Source of the DNA: Megamerina dolium
Lineage: Eukaryota > Arthropoda > Insecta > Diptera > Megamerinidae
Length of the DNA: 64,000 nucleotides
Direction of reading: 5' to 3'
Assembly: GCA_963854835.1 (NCBI GenBank)
Contig: OY978526.1
Coordinates: 42,385,140-42,449,139 of the forward strand
In this document: one piece after another, positions 1-14,955 of the stretch
Layout of the letters: every line of letters starts with the position of its first letter
Position numbering within the stretch: position 1 is the first letter of the stretch
The notes under the pieces: generated by a model
Seen by the model: only the letters and a program-made list of their open reading frames with translations
Database searches by the model: none
What the model was told of the DNA's origin: nothing
Translations under genes and position numbers: made by a program

Positions 1-150
1 GTAGGCAAATAAGAACTGTCAAAATCCCATACAAAAGGTAAATAAAACTGCGAACATTTACATAAAATATTTATAACTTTATAACTTTATTATGAAAAAT
101 ATTAGAAGAAACAAGTAAATATATATACCGCGAAAATATGTATGTAACCC
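1..150. repeat. Dispersed repeat, inverted copy of 51,104-51,253
   Basis: This stretch reads as the reverse complement of the DNA immediately upstream of the decayed Ty3 copy at 51,254. The match includes a shared run around 'AAAATCCCATACAAAAGG' and continues with small indels for about 150 bases. Similarity fades beyond about 150. It has no coding potential. It could be a piece of another mobile element or a duplicated host segment; the sequence does not say which. Bases 150-280 hold nothing I recognise. Confidence 0.75.
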
Positions 151-280
151 ACCGTGACCAGAAATTGCCTAAGTGCAAAAAGTGAAGTGGAAATATATGT
201 AAATAAAAACGAAGTGGTTTCGTGTGTTCATTACAAGTTTTATTTTGCACATATGTATACATTAATGAATATTAAAAAAG

Positions 281-1635
281 AATTAGATAATTGAATCAAT
301 AATTAAAAAAAAGAATTAATTACGAATTAAAGAATAATTAATAAAAATTAAGTTACTATTTTAGTGAATTTTATTTTTTTCTTGTGAGTGGCTTCTTCAA
401 TTTCATTGTTTAGTTTTCTAATCTTGAAGAACATCGTCGCACGGAAGAACAATTTCTTTAACTTAATATTGCAATTAATACTGGAAGATTGTTCAATATG
501 TTTTGTATAAAACTATTTGTTATGTGCAACCCATTTCCATTAATTTTTTTAGATTCTTGGGCAAGTTTTGGAAAACTTTTTAAAACTTGTGTGTTATATG
601 CATACTTCTTTTCCGACTGTTTAAAGGAGAGCTTCAAGGCGGTACACTTTGCTGAATGCTTTTTCTGATTTTTTTTAAAGATTTTCTTTCTTTAACGCTT
701 TACTACGTTTGTAATAAGCATATACAATATATTTTTATATATTTATTAGTTCAACTGTGCTATTAACTTATACTTCCTTTCGTAATTCTTCTACCTCTTC
801 GAGTTGCTAGTGTTATGCAGATTTAGAGCAGAGTTTGAGGCTTCTCCAAGTACATTTGAAGAGTGGAAGGGTGATTTTTTTTATTTTCCTCGATTCCTTA
901 AGCTTCTGCAGTAATGACGGTAGCATTGTCGTCAACCTCTGTTATCTACCTCTGTTAATAAGTTAATTTAAACAGTTGAATATTTCCATACAATAACCAA
1001 CAATTTTTGTTGCCGTTGACTGCAATTTCCGAAGTTTGTCGATGCAACAACATTACGAAGATGTGCTTATTTTTTCTCCGCTGAACCCTGTATTCCCGAA
1101 GAGTTTACTCACCAGATACTCTGCAGCCAGTAGGCACAACCCCGCACTTCAAGTTTCGACGCAAAGCCTTGAAAATTAGGAATATTACAGAAATGCGAAA
1201 CTGCGCAAATAAAATGAATAAATTTTAGCCATTTCATATTGCTTGAGGTTTATAAAATCATCATTTATGAAGTGGTCCTTGCAAATCACACTATTTTTGT
1301 GGCTGAAAGGACTTGATCGCCGGTAGAAACTAATCCACTTTTTTGCCAAACTCAAATCACACGGAAAAGAAAAATAGTTCTTTAATAATGATTTGTCGGA
1401 ACTATCGTTATTGCAACTCGCCACTGCACACTCCATTTATAAAAATCACCTTTTTTCAGTCAAAATTTGTTTTAAGTAACCGCCTAGTATACAAATGCAA
1501 GAATTATAAAAATATATTTGCACTTTTTGGTTAATTTTCTTTTCGTTTATGACGTCACCATACGAATAGTTGACTGCCAAACTCAAACCAAAAAAGATAA
1601 CTGTTCACTCAGGGCGCAATCTCTATTTCTATCAT
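281..1635 (-). mobile_element. THAP/P-element-like DNA transposon remnant, copy 1
   Basis: This region is a direct repeat of 44,217-45,335, with aligned blocks at both ends and in the middle (for example the 'TTAATAAGTTAATTTAAACA' stretch near 955 and 44,668). On the minus strand it starts with a THAP zinc-finger reading frame (1185-1436) and would end with a transposase C-terminus that is better preserved in the second copy. P-element transposases combine an N-terminal THAP DNA-binding domain with an RNase H-like catalytic core; most of the core is missing here. The middle (about 480-950) differs from copy 2. I could not identify terminal inverted repeats or a target duplication, so the ends are only the limits of similarity. 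Confidence 0.7.
1185..1436 (-). pseudogene. THAP-domain fragment of a P-element-like transposase
   Basis: An 83-codon frame beginning with ATG at 1436. The N-terminus carries the C2CH THAP signature: Cys3 and Cys8 (C-x4-C), an FSFP turn, a KKW motif, then Cys-x2-His followed by Phe (ICKDHF). This domain binds DNA in P-element transposases and THAP proteins. After about 60 residues the frame runs into unrelated residues and a stop, so no transposase core follows. Copy 2 has lost the first part of this domain. The intact zinc ligands could be chance survival or host use; a decayed transposon remnant is the simpler reading. Confidence 0.7.
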
Positions 1636-1651
1636 TCAGTCAGTTCATCTC

Positions 1652-3838
1652 TCTACGACGAAAGCGATCAAGATCATGTGTCCTGGTTTGTCGCAAATGA
1701 AGCACTTACCAGTAAATTTGTTTTCGCATCGTCCTGTTGTTTTGCTTTAGGCTGCTCTATTGACTTGATTGTCTGACACATTGCTTCATCCAGATCTGAT
1801 GTTTCCGCTTCTAGTTGGCGTACTCATGACATTGGTCGACATTTTAAACTGGCGGCTTCATACGTCAAGGCACTACTAACTGTTTCGGCATATGTACTCC
1901 TTGGTGACATTACTATTTTTATTTTTTCGATGCATTCTTCCGAATTACCGGAGAACGCAAGATAAAATAAGCGCTCAATATCGGAAGCGAAATCCTGAAG
2001 ACACGTTGCACATGCGATCTTAATTTCATTCGATGTAGTTGGATCTTATATTTATTTCCATATTTTCGTCGGTAGCTACCACGATCTTTCTTGTCACTAT
2101 CGTCCCATTGAATCTTCGAAGCTGTTGTCTCGAACTGAGGCTTAAAGATGTTGAATGGCGTAGTTCCATCAAATATTGATGGCTTTAGTTTAATTGTAGT
2201 TGATTCTCTAATCACTGATGTAGGTGATCCATTTATTTTTAATTTATTGAGTTCGTACTCTAATTTCTCGATCTCGTTTTCCAAATCGTCTGCATGTTCC
2301 TCCAGATCCGTGACCTTTTTATTAATGGCACCAGAAATTCATCTACATGTTCTTTTACTTCTGTACCTTTCTCATTAATAGCCCCAGAAATTTCTTGAAG
2401 TCTGTGGTCAGTTGTTTTCTAAAATTCTCCCATAATATATTCTTGACAAGACGAACCTTCTTGAATAACCATACGCAATTCTGCTGCTGTTGTTGCATCA
2501 TCTTTTTCATAAATTCCATGATTTGACCATTCGAATCAATCTTGCTCTCTTCCTCAGGGGGGAAGTAACAAACAGTAACCATCCGTTTCTGTTTGTCATT
2601 AATGTCGTCGACCTCAATCATTACGTCAATGACGACTTTTAGGGTGAGAACCAACTGTTCTTTGGGCAGCCGAACGATACTCGCCATCTGACTGTAAGTT
2701 GATGGCCAGTTATGGTGGTTATAGATTACTTCATTAAATGACCTGAAGTATACCCCATTCCAAATCAAGAAGCTAGTACTGTTGCGGATGTATTCGTCAA
2801 CCAATGGATTACTCGTTTTGGTGTACCGATGGAGTTACACTCAGACCAAGATCGAAATTTCGAATCAGTTGTATTCCAAGAGATGTGCAGTATGTTGGGT
2901 ATATACAAAACTCGTACAACACCTTTGCATCCACAATCTGATGGCATGGTAGAACGATTTAACCGTACCTTGGAGGAATATTTGAGAAAAGTATTAAATA
3001 AATAACAAAGAGACTACATATACCAACGCTCCTCAAGGCATATCGATGCGCACAACACCAGCAATGGCAATTTTTGGAAACGAGTTAAGATTGCCAGCTG
3101 ATTTAAAATTTGGAGTCGTAACACCAACGAGATCAACTGAAGGTAACTATACTAGCGAAAAGCGGGAACAGTTGGATGAAGTACATCAGTTCATCAGATA
3201 GCGGTCGCAGATGATAAGCAATAAGATGAAGGCCAAATATGACTTGAAAGCAAATTCAAAAGGGTTCTACGAAGGAGAGCTTGTAATGCTTCATAATCCA
3301 CGACGAAGAAAGGTCTGTCTCCTAAACTACTACAGACTTATTGGGAAGGACCGTATGAGATTATAGCAAAGATAAATGACGTAGTGTATAATATTCAACG
3401 TGCCTGGAATAAAAGAGCAAACTTTAAAGTAGTGCACTTGGAGCGATTTTCGCCATATCGGGGGGAAGTATAAAAACTTGTTCGGGACGAACAAGGTTAA
3501 GAGGAGGGCAGTGTAACGAATATCGATGGTTGGATACTCATCACTATTGTGAATGACATGAATATAAGTAGCATCGAAACGAATGTCAAAAAAAAGAAAT
3601 AGGCGATAACCAGAACACAACAAGGAAGAAAAAGATGAATCTCGACTACGATAAAGGAAGATTCTGGACTGTAGCCACAGAGTATAAATAGAGCCAATGT
3701 TGACAAATGGAATTCAATCAAATCCAAATTCTCTCTTTTTCTCATTGGCTTGTTATGGTTATCACCTATGTCTTTTTGTTGACATTCGTTTCGATGCTAC
3801 CATTATTCGTGCCATTCACAATTAGTGATGAATAACGG
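1652..3838. mobile_element. Rearranged Ty3-type retrotransposon, copy 1
   Basis: This degraded relative of the complete element at 36,581-42,524 is scrambled. Bases 1652-1676 match gag in the plus direction. At about 1677 the sequence folds back and gag continues on the minus strand (zinc knuckle near 1690-1730, capsid region 1919-2284, glutamine-rich and coiled-coil part 2355-2570). From about 2715 to 3475 the integrase and GPY/F end reads on the plus strand with stops and deletions. It is followed by the polypurine tract region and an LTR at 3512. PR, RT and RNase H are absent. The gag N-terminus around 2570-2690 does not match the complete copy, so this may be a different subfamily. Confidence 0.85.
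3512..3838. repeat. Head-to-head LTR fragments (palindromic)
   Basis: A partial LTR begins TGTAAC at 3512 and runs forward to about 3725. From about 3728 to 3838 the start of the same LTR appears in reverse complement. The two arms share the 'GATAACCAGAAC' and 'CATCGAAACGAATG' blocks in opposite orientation. The result is a fold-back that a single insertion would not produce. It ends copy 1 of the Ty3 element. Confidence 0.8.
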
Positions 3839-3904
3839 ACCATACTCGTACAATAAGGTTACTTCATTTTAAAAAACAAATATATATGTTTTTGTGTGAT
3901 TATT

Positions 3905-3995
3905 TAATATTCTTTTTTTGCTACATACTTATATATGTCTTTAATACAAAATCACAAATCATCTTCATAAGTAATCTGTCATTTTAGAGCAACAC
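3905..3995. repeat. Short dispersed repeat, inverted match at about 24,455-24,545
   Basis: About 85 bases around 'TTTTTTGCTACATACTT' and 'AAAATCACAAATCATC' match the reverse complement of the region near 24,455-24,545 with a few substitutions. Neither copy lies in a gene. It is probably a fragment of an unidentified repeat family. Confidence 0.65.
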
Positions 3996-4027
3996 AAACT
4001 TAACAAGTCTCAATGTAAAAAACATTA

Positions 4028-4406
4028 GGTGTGTGCGAGTTTTACTAAATTGGTGTCTAAATAGTGACTTTCCTAAATTATTGGAAATATATCTATAATG
4101 CAATGAATAGAAAGAATTTAGGAAATTTTCAAGCAACTTTTTCATACCTATATACTAGCTGTGAAACAGAACAAAAAAAATATTTAAAAAATAAAGAAAA
4201 TGGAAAAAAGGAGACATTCTTTATTTTTAAACACGAAAATTTTCAAATTTCTGGTCTTTTGCTTGTTTCTCCATTTAGGATATGTCAAATTTAGAAACGA
4301 ACTCGCACACTCTTGTCAATTATCTTTCCTATTTCGAAGCAATGCTGTAATATACCAGTGTCATATCAATTTAGATCCTAAAATTTAGACAAACTCGCAC
4401 ACACCC
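4028..4406. mobile_element. MITE, Harbinger-like, TTA target duplication
   Basis: A 379-bp element with terminal inverted repeats starting GGTGTGTGCGAGTTT at the left and ending CTCGCACACACC at the right. TTA sits on both sides (4025-4027 and 4407-4409). Three-base TTA/TAA duplications are typical of PIF/Harbinger elements. The interior is AT-rich without a transposase. A partial relative of the right end occurs at 49,066-49,120. Confidence 0.75.
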
Positions 4407-4409
4407 TTA

Positions 4410-5291
4410 ATCTGACATTCTTTGGTAAGTTTTTTAATAATACACATTCAAAAATAAAAAATGAACTATTGCTATCATATAAAGTAGTCAAATTCAAGCA
4501 TAATCAAACTGCTTTAACCTAAGAATATAAGCAAAATTTATGTTTTTAACAAAGTATATGCTTCATACGAAACAACACCTACCTTTAAACTTATTCCTTA
4601 ACATTGGGAGAAGTTCTAGTGGCTTTTAGGAAATTTGCCCGACTTTTCCTGCAGGGTTATTACCATGGTCTCCTTATTACAGGTCACGTAATTACCGATT
4701 ATTGTATCTGTAATTAAATATTAGAAGAAAGTTCGTTATAATTGATTACGCACAACTTTTCAAATTTTTCGTTTTGTTTACATCTCATTGTTCTTTTATA
4801 TTATCATTTTTATTTGTTAACTATTTTACGATTGCAAACCACTTTCTATCACGCAAACCATATTTTATAAACACATTTTGTTGATTTTCAAGAATTTTAT
4901 TTTTTTCATTATAAATACCATTAATTATCGCACTCAGCACTTCTTTTGTTTTCGTAATTTGTTATCCTTCTTTGTACCATTGCGCTTCATTTTATAGCAA
5001 AGAAAATTGCCGCTGAAAAAGTGATGCAATTCCACAAATTTTTTTCTGCATTTATTACGCGACCTTCTGTAATTGGTTCATGACTTATTACAATATTGTT
5101 CTGATCAAAGTACCCAATTACAAACTGTCAGTTCGGACATATTTACAGAGTTTTTTACACATCACTAATTTTGATACAACTTAAAAACGTCGCTATTGTG
5201 CGGCAGTGAAGATTTTTTATATGGTGAAATAATAATTTAATTTATTTAGGATAAGTGAATATTATTGCTAATATAACATATAAGCATCAGT
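4410..5291. other. Intergenic DNA upstream of the Rpb2 gene
   Basis: No coding region or recognised repeat. It is AT-rich with scattered homopolymers. The last 150 bases should hold the 5' UTR and promoter of the downstream gene; I see no TATA box convincingly placed. Confidence 0.5.
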
Positions 5292-9507
<4,216 letters not shown>

Positions 9508-10350
9508 AATAAAAATGACGTCTTTGGCAGAAATAAATTTTAAAAGTAATGAATTCAATTTCAACACATTTTGCTTTTTATTTTAATACATATAACTCCA
9601 AGGGGAAATATATTAAAAGAAAAATTCTACTAATAGAATTATTCGCACACGATTAAAGTGCCTATATATTGATAAAAAAATGCAAAGCAAAAAATATATT
9701 TAAGGTGTTAGGATGACAATATTCAAAACATTACCCAAAAAGAAGGACTATATTTTACTCTTTGCACTTTGCACTTTGCACATATATGTGCTCTTAAAAT
9801 GTATATAAGCGATTTTTCCTCCCTTCTCCATAATCTATAAAATGCTCATAAATATGAGTCGTACAAGACTTGAAAATGGGTCATAGAAAGCTTCTCATTA
9901 GATGAAATGTGATTTTTTTTTAAAGAATTTTTAAACCTAATTATACTCCTATGAGTGATTTATGAATCATTAATGTTTTAATTAAAAATTCATTTTTTGG
10001 CAACAGTTCACAATTAATTTTGGATGCAAATTCGAAATAAATTTTGATTTTGTATGTGTGTGAAAGTAGAAATTGCCGCGAATCCGTAGTAATGCACTGC
10101 GACCTTTAAAGGTCTATTGTGCTTCCGGTAAACTTAAAATATATCTTATCCCAGTATCCAATAGGAAATTTGATATACATCCTACCTTAAGAGTATTGAA
10201 AATGTTCAGTAAGTTCCGTAGCTTCATCTTCTTACCAGCAAAATCGTTAGTTTTCGTTTGAAACATTCATACATTGCTCAAAGTTTCCTGTCAACTCTTT
10301 CTGGTACTTCGTCTTTATAAGAGTTCTTAACTAAGACACAGATTTTTTCT
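9508..10350. other. 3' UTR of Rpb2 and intergenic spacer
   Basis: AT-rich sequence after the Rpb2 stop, with AATAAA-like runs near 9530. A short 'TTTGCACTTTGCAC' tandem lies near 9760-9780. No gene or recognised repeat. Confidence 0.5.
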
Positions 10351-10359
10351 ACCTCTAAC

Positions 10360-12078
10360 CCCAACCTCTCATTACCTCTAACTCCAACGCAATCAGCTGT
10401 TGGCCGAGCTTATTTAGCTGGTCAATATCGGCATACAGCTCGTACAGCTCATGGTTGTACCTTATTCGGTACTCGCCACCAACGCAAATAGGTCCAAAGA
10501 TCTTGCGTAGGACTTTTCTCTCGAAAACTCCAAGTATTCGCTCATCCGAGGTGGAAATTGTCCAGGCTTCAGCGCCATATGTTAGGACAGGCATGATGAG
10601 AGACTTGTAGAGTGTAGTTTTCGTTCTTCGAGAGAGGGCTCGACTTCTCAATTGCTTACTCAGCCCAAAGTAACACCTGTTAGCAAGAGTTATCCTACGC
10701 ATGATCTCCAAGCTGACGTCATTACTGCTGTTAATGCTGGTTCCAAGATAGACAAAGTCCCTTACTACTTCAAAAGCGTAGTTGTCAACAGTGACGTGCT
10801 GTCCAAGACGCCGGGACTCTTTGTTTGTTGACACTAGATACTTCGTCTTGCCCTCGTTCACCGTGAGACCCATCCGACGCGACTCTCTTTCCAACTCTGA
10901 GAATGCTGCACTAACTGCTCGCGTGTTCATGCCGATTATGTCAATATCGTCGGCATACGCTAACAGCATGACACTTTTGTTGAAGATAGTGCCATTATGT
11001 CGTAGATCAGCAGCTCGTATTATTTTCTCCATAATAAGATTGAAGAAGTCGCACGATAACGAATCACCTTGTCTGAAACCCCGTTCGGTATTAAACGGTG
11101 CGGAGAGGTCCTTCCCAATTCTCACTGCACGACGGGAGTTATGCAGTGTCATTCTACAAAGTCGAATGAGCTTTGCAGGAATACCGAACTCAGACATTGT
11201 TGCGTAGAGGTAATCCCTTACCGGACTGTCGAAAGCGGCTTTATAATCAACAAATAGGTGGTGTGTGTCGATCTGTTTTTCTTGGGTCTTCTCCAGGATT
11301 TGGCGCAGTGTGAAAATCTGGTCGATGGTGGATTTACCAGGTCTGAAGCCACACTGATAAGGTCCAATCAGGTTGCTGAGCATAGGCTTCAACCTTTCAC
11401 ACAGTACGCTCGATAGAACCTTGTACGCGATGCTCAGGAGACTTATTCCACGGTAGTTGGCGCAAATTGTGGGGTCTCCTTTTTTATGTACAGGACAGAG
11501 AACACTGAGCCTCCAATCATCAGGCATGCTTTCATCCGACCATATTCTGCTTATGAGCTGGTGCATGCGGGTGAGCAGCTCATCGCCTCCGGTCTTAAAC
11601 AACTCGGCAGGCAGGCCATCAGCACCTGCAGCTTTGTTGTTCTTCAGCCTTAAAATGGCCGTTTCAACCTCGTCATAGTCGGGTGGTGGAACATCAACAC
11701 CATCATCTGTAATTGGGGTTATCGGGCATTCTCCTCCACTGGCGGAATTGTTCGTAGCATCGCCATTCAGTAACGTGGAGAAGTGTTCCCTCCATAGGCT
11801 CAGTACACTCTGGACATCCGTAACCAGCTTCCCATTTCCATCACGACAAGAAGAGGCTCCGGGATTTAAACCTCCACTCAGGCGCTTGATCTTTTCAAAG
11901 AATTTTCGAGTCTCATTCTTGTCGGTACACATTTACCGCAGAGAAAGACGTCGCCTACAGAAAAACCCTGCGTGCAGGCGTAACGCGAGCTGTTAAGGAG
12001 CGGTATAGAGAGAAAAGGAGTGCAGAGAGACGTCTTTTCAGGCGCAAGAAGAGGGAGTTGGAAAGACGCGAGTATGAA
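10360..12078 (-). mobile_element. RTE-like LINE, copy 1, with inverted 5' segment
   Basis: The minus strand from about 11,933 down to 10,360 holds an open 525-codon frame for the reverse transcriptase part of an RTE-like LINE. It includes the PANYRGISLLSIAYK block, GFRPGKSTIDQIF, VDYKAAFDSP, the RQGDSLSCDFFNL motif and the catalytic YADDIDI. Bases 11,935-12,078 carry the preceding segment of the same ORF in the opposite (plus) orientation. This is the structure made by twin priming, in which a LINE's 5' part is inverted on insertion. The last about 80 bases at the 3' side (10,360-10,440) do not match the 3' end of copies 2 and 3, so the true end is replaced or truncated. Confidence 0.88.
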
Positions 12079-12112
12079 AAAAAAAAAAAAAAAAAAAAAA
12101 CAAAAAAAAAAT
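12076..12112 (+). repeat. Poly(A) tract
   Basis: A nearly pure A run, interrupted by one C, directly follows the inverted LINE segment. It is on the plus strand, so it is not the 3' tail of the minus-strand LINE. It may be a tail from another insertion or simple expansion. Confidence 0.8.
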
Positions 12113-12304
12113 GTGACACAGTAGTGTTACTTAATTCCAAGAGGCTCCGAACAGATTAACCTGTAGGTAAGTGATAGTTTGTTTTATGAGGGAAACCCTG
12201 AAAGGCATGGAAAATTTATATTAACATATTAGTGAGTACCAAACAGCTCCTCGGACTATCATACCGTATATCCCATATTACTCATTTCAGCATAGCATTT
12301 CAAA

Positions 12305-13485
12305 GCAAATTAACATATATTGAAATATGATCACATAATAGAGGGCTGCTCCAAAAGAGCGTCCTGTGACATCTACTACAGTTGCTATGCTGAAAGGCAC
12401 GAATTAGGATGTGGATTTTTGGTCAGCAAGAGACTACGACATCTTGTCTCACAGTTCACGCCTGTGAACGAACGGCTGGCCACAATCCGCATCAAGGCAA
12501 AATTTTTCAAGATCAGCCTTATATGTGCCCACGCTCCGACGGATGAGAAGGACAATGTGACCAAGGAGAGCTTCTTTCAGCGCCTCGAAGAAGCTTATGA
12601 CCGCTGCCCCCGCCACGATATCAAAATCGTGCTTGGCGACTTTAATGCCAGGGTGGGCAAGGAAGGTACCTTTGGTCCAACTGTCGGAAAATTCAGCCTC
12701 CACCAGAACACCTCCGATAACGGAATGAGGCTGATCGACTTCGCCGCAGCACGAAACATGGTAATTGGTGGTACCAGATTCCAGCATCTCGACATCCACA
12801 AAGCGACATGGCTGTCTCCAGATCAACGTACAAGAAACCAAATTGATCATGTGGTGATTGAAGGAAGGCATGCTTCCAGTGTGATGGACGTGAAATCGAT
12901 CCGTGGTGCCAACATCGACTCGGATCACTACCTTGTTGCAGCTAAGGTGCGCACACGCCTATGTGTCGCAAATAACAAGAGAAGTCCCACACAGAGAAAG
13001 CTCGACGTCAGTAAGCTGCGATCACCAGAGACAGCAGATGCATTTTCCACTCGACTATCGGATCTGCTTATGCAGAACACTCCCCCACTTGATGATACAT
13101 GCGCACGGTGGACACATATATCCCACTCCATGACTACTGCTGCCGAGGAGGTAATCGGTTACTACCGGCCTCTGAGGAATGAGTGGTATGATCAGGAGTG
13201 TCGCGACGCTACCGCAGAGAAAGACGCCGCTGAAATTTTATCAAATTTAATATTATAAAAATGGTAAATAATATTGTGAAACACCTCATATGTTATATAG
13301 TAAGTGCATATATTTAAAAATATATGTATTGTGTGAATGGAGTGTACCTATAAGTACTACATACGCATGTACATACATATATATTGAACAATAGTAAAAA
13401 TTCTTTATAAAAAATTCTATATATAAAATTCATTCATAAAAATATTTACTATTATGTGATCATATTTCAATATATGTTAATTTGC
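12305..13485. repeat. Perfect 37-bp inverted repeats framing a LINE fragment
   Basis: Bases 12,305-12,341 and 13,449-13,485 are exact reverse complements over all 37 positions; the left arm begins GCAAATTAACATATATTG. The arms enclose a plus-strand LINE endonuclease fragment (about 12,343-13,230) and 218 bp of AT-rich DNA. The left arm abuts the LINE homology directly. I see no clear target duplication outside the arms. It could be a foldback element, the trace of a local inversion, or an assembly artefact. Confidence 0.85.
12320..13258 (+). pseudogene. Endonuclease-only fragment of the RTE-like LINE ORF
   Basis: An uninterrupted 312-codon frame. The first eight codons come from the inverted-repeat arm and the last nine from flanking DNA. 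Between them lies the LINE endonuclease domain from residue 72 onward and the linker, nearly identical to copy 2. The apurinic/apyrimidinic-type endonuclease signatures GDFNARVG, NQIDHVV and SDHYLVAA are present. The N-terminal TWN and QEM motifs, which carry the conserved Asn and catalytic Glu, are missing, so activity is not expected. There is no reverse transcriptase. The intact frame probably reflects recent origin rather than function. Confidence 0.8.
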
Positions 13486-14129
13486 TATGTTAATTTACAG
13501 AATTTTTCTCCTGTTCATGGCATTGCTCTCTTCAAAATCTCTGTATTCTACAACTCTGTTAAGTGACCCTGATAGTTGTAATCAGAAATAAGCTCAAAAG
13601 CCAAATTAGGACTTCTCTAGTATTTCACGTTCTCTGGTGATAGCGAATGCTAGAAACCATCTATCACCAGCAGCCGTTCAGATTACAATTGATTTGTGTG
13701 CTCTTAAGGCCTATGTGACTTAGAATCATGACATGAGCATTAGTAAAAAACGAGTAAAATGAGTTTGAATGTATTAGCTGCTTGCAAACACAGAAGTTTA
13801 TCTAATTTATCTACCCGTCTCTTTCTTTTAACAGATAAACATACACAGTATATGCGTGATCGTAATTGTAGATAGAAAGAGAAAGAAATCGCTTGATCTG
13901 ATTATTTTAAATTTATAGATGCATATTAAAACATTCATATTTGTGCTATGTCTTGACCGGCTTTTCTAATCATGTCGAACAATAAACATGTTTTGATAAA
14001 ACAACGCTGGCTTGATCTACTTTTACAAATAAATCTAACTACTGGATGTTTTTTAGAGTGAAGCACTTTCAAATTTGAAAAAAATATACAAAATGTAATA
14101 TTCTTAACTAAAGATTAACTTTATTTGCC
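13486..14129. other. Intergenic DNA with a small perfect hairpin
   Basis: No gene seen. Bases 13,634-13,643 (CTGGTGATAG) pair perfectly with 13,661-13,670 across a 17-base loop. The remainder is AT-rich. Confidence 0.5.
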
Positions 14130-14480
14130 TAATTTTATGCAATTAGTGTTTGAATATGATTTTGGGCATGTGTCCTCTGCTGCTAGTTTGAACGTGGCGT
14201 AATCTGGAAACCCAATTTTCGGTTAATTTATTAAGCAATTAGGGCCTAATATCGATATTAATTCATCCAAAGTTGTTGGTTTATAGCACAAACTAGCCAT
14301 TTTACATATCCCCACAAAAAATAGTCCAGAGGGGTTAAATCGCAAGTCCATTACAAGAGATTATGTTGTTGCCAAATGTTGGATTGTCTTCACTCCGAAT
14401 CCGACCATTTTGCTTCTTCACATATCAATTGATCCAAAAATTTGTCACATTATGTCGACCATAAAATGGGTGTAGCGATC
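14130..14480 (-). pseudogene. C-terminal remnant of a Tc1/mariner-superfamily DDE transposase
   Basis: Read on the minus strand in shifting frames, this stretch resembles the last third of a widespread insect DDE transposase family: a GRIRSE/DNPTF-like block, a TPLD(Y)F-WGY-like segment surviving as 'PSGLFFVGICKMA', and an ending like SR-x(5)-G-HMP-IIF. Stops and frameshifts are frequent. It is likely the same family as the remnant at 15,553-16,030. This call rests on recalled family features and needs a translated search. Confidence 0.5.
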
Positions 14481-14955
14481 TTTGAGTTTAGATGACAGGA
14501 AATGTATTCCTTTAGATAACAGAACTGATCTCCATTCTTCAAAGGGTCATCTTCAGAGTACAGGTCGATTGGCAATATATTTGGTGTTGGAAAATCTACT
14601 GTGAGCACATTTTGATTGAGTTTTGTCATACAGTGTGTAATAGCTTGGCGGTAATTGTATATTTGTTCAGATACCGCAACTTGTAAACTGCAGCTTCCTC
14701 TATGAAGTGGCGAAACAAATGGGGGAAGTTCAGGCACCAGTTGGAATCTTTGGAGATTCTGTATTTACACTATCAAGAAAATAAAACACATTGTTCATAT
14801 TTACTTTTTTGTATAATTAAAGAAAGTTCTTTTCAGTCTCATGAAACCATATTCCTTTTCGATTGAGAGACTCGCAAAAAAAACGTTCGACTACGCCTTA
14901 TCAAAAAGTCGTCGAGTAGTTGCAAATGCCTTAGGTCTTTTGAAAGCCCGAGTTA

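Noticed and set aside
10782..11207. Open plus-strand frames opposite the LINE ORFs (also at 20,664-21,050, 22,211-22,690 and 62,790-63,215)
   Set aside because: They are antisense shadows of the conserved reverse transcriptase and endonuclease frames and have no domain content of their own.
12320..13258. Endonuclease-only ORF as a domesticated host gene
   Set aside because: It is nearly identical to the neighbouring LINE copy and lacks the N-terminal catalytic residues, so recent transposon debris is more likely than a conserved gene.
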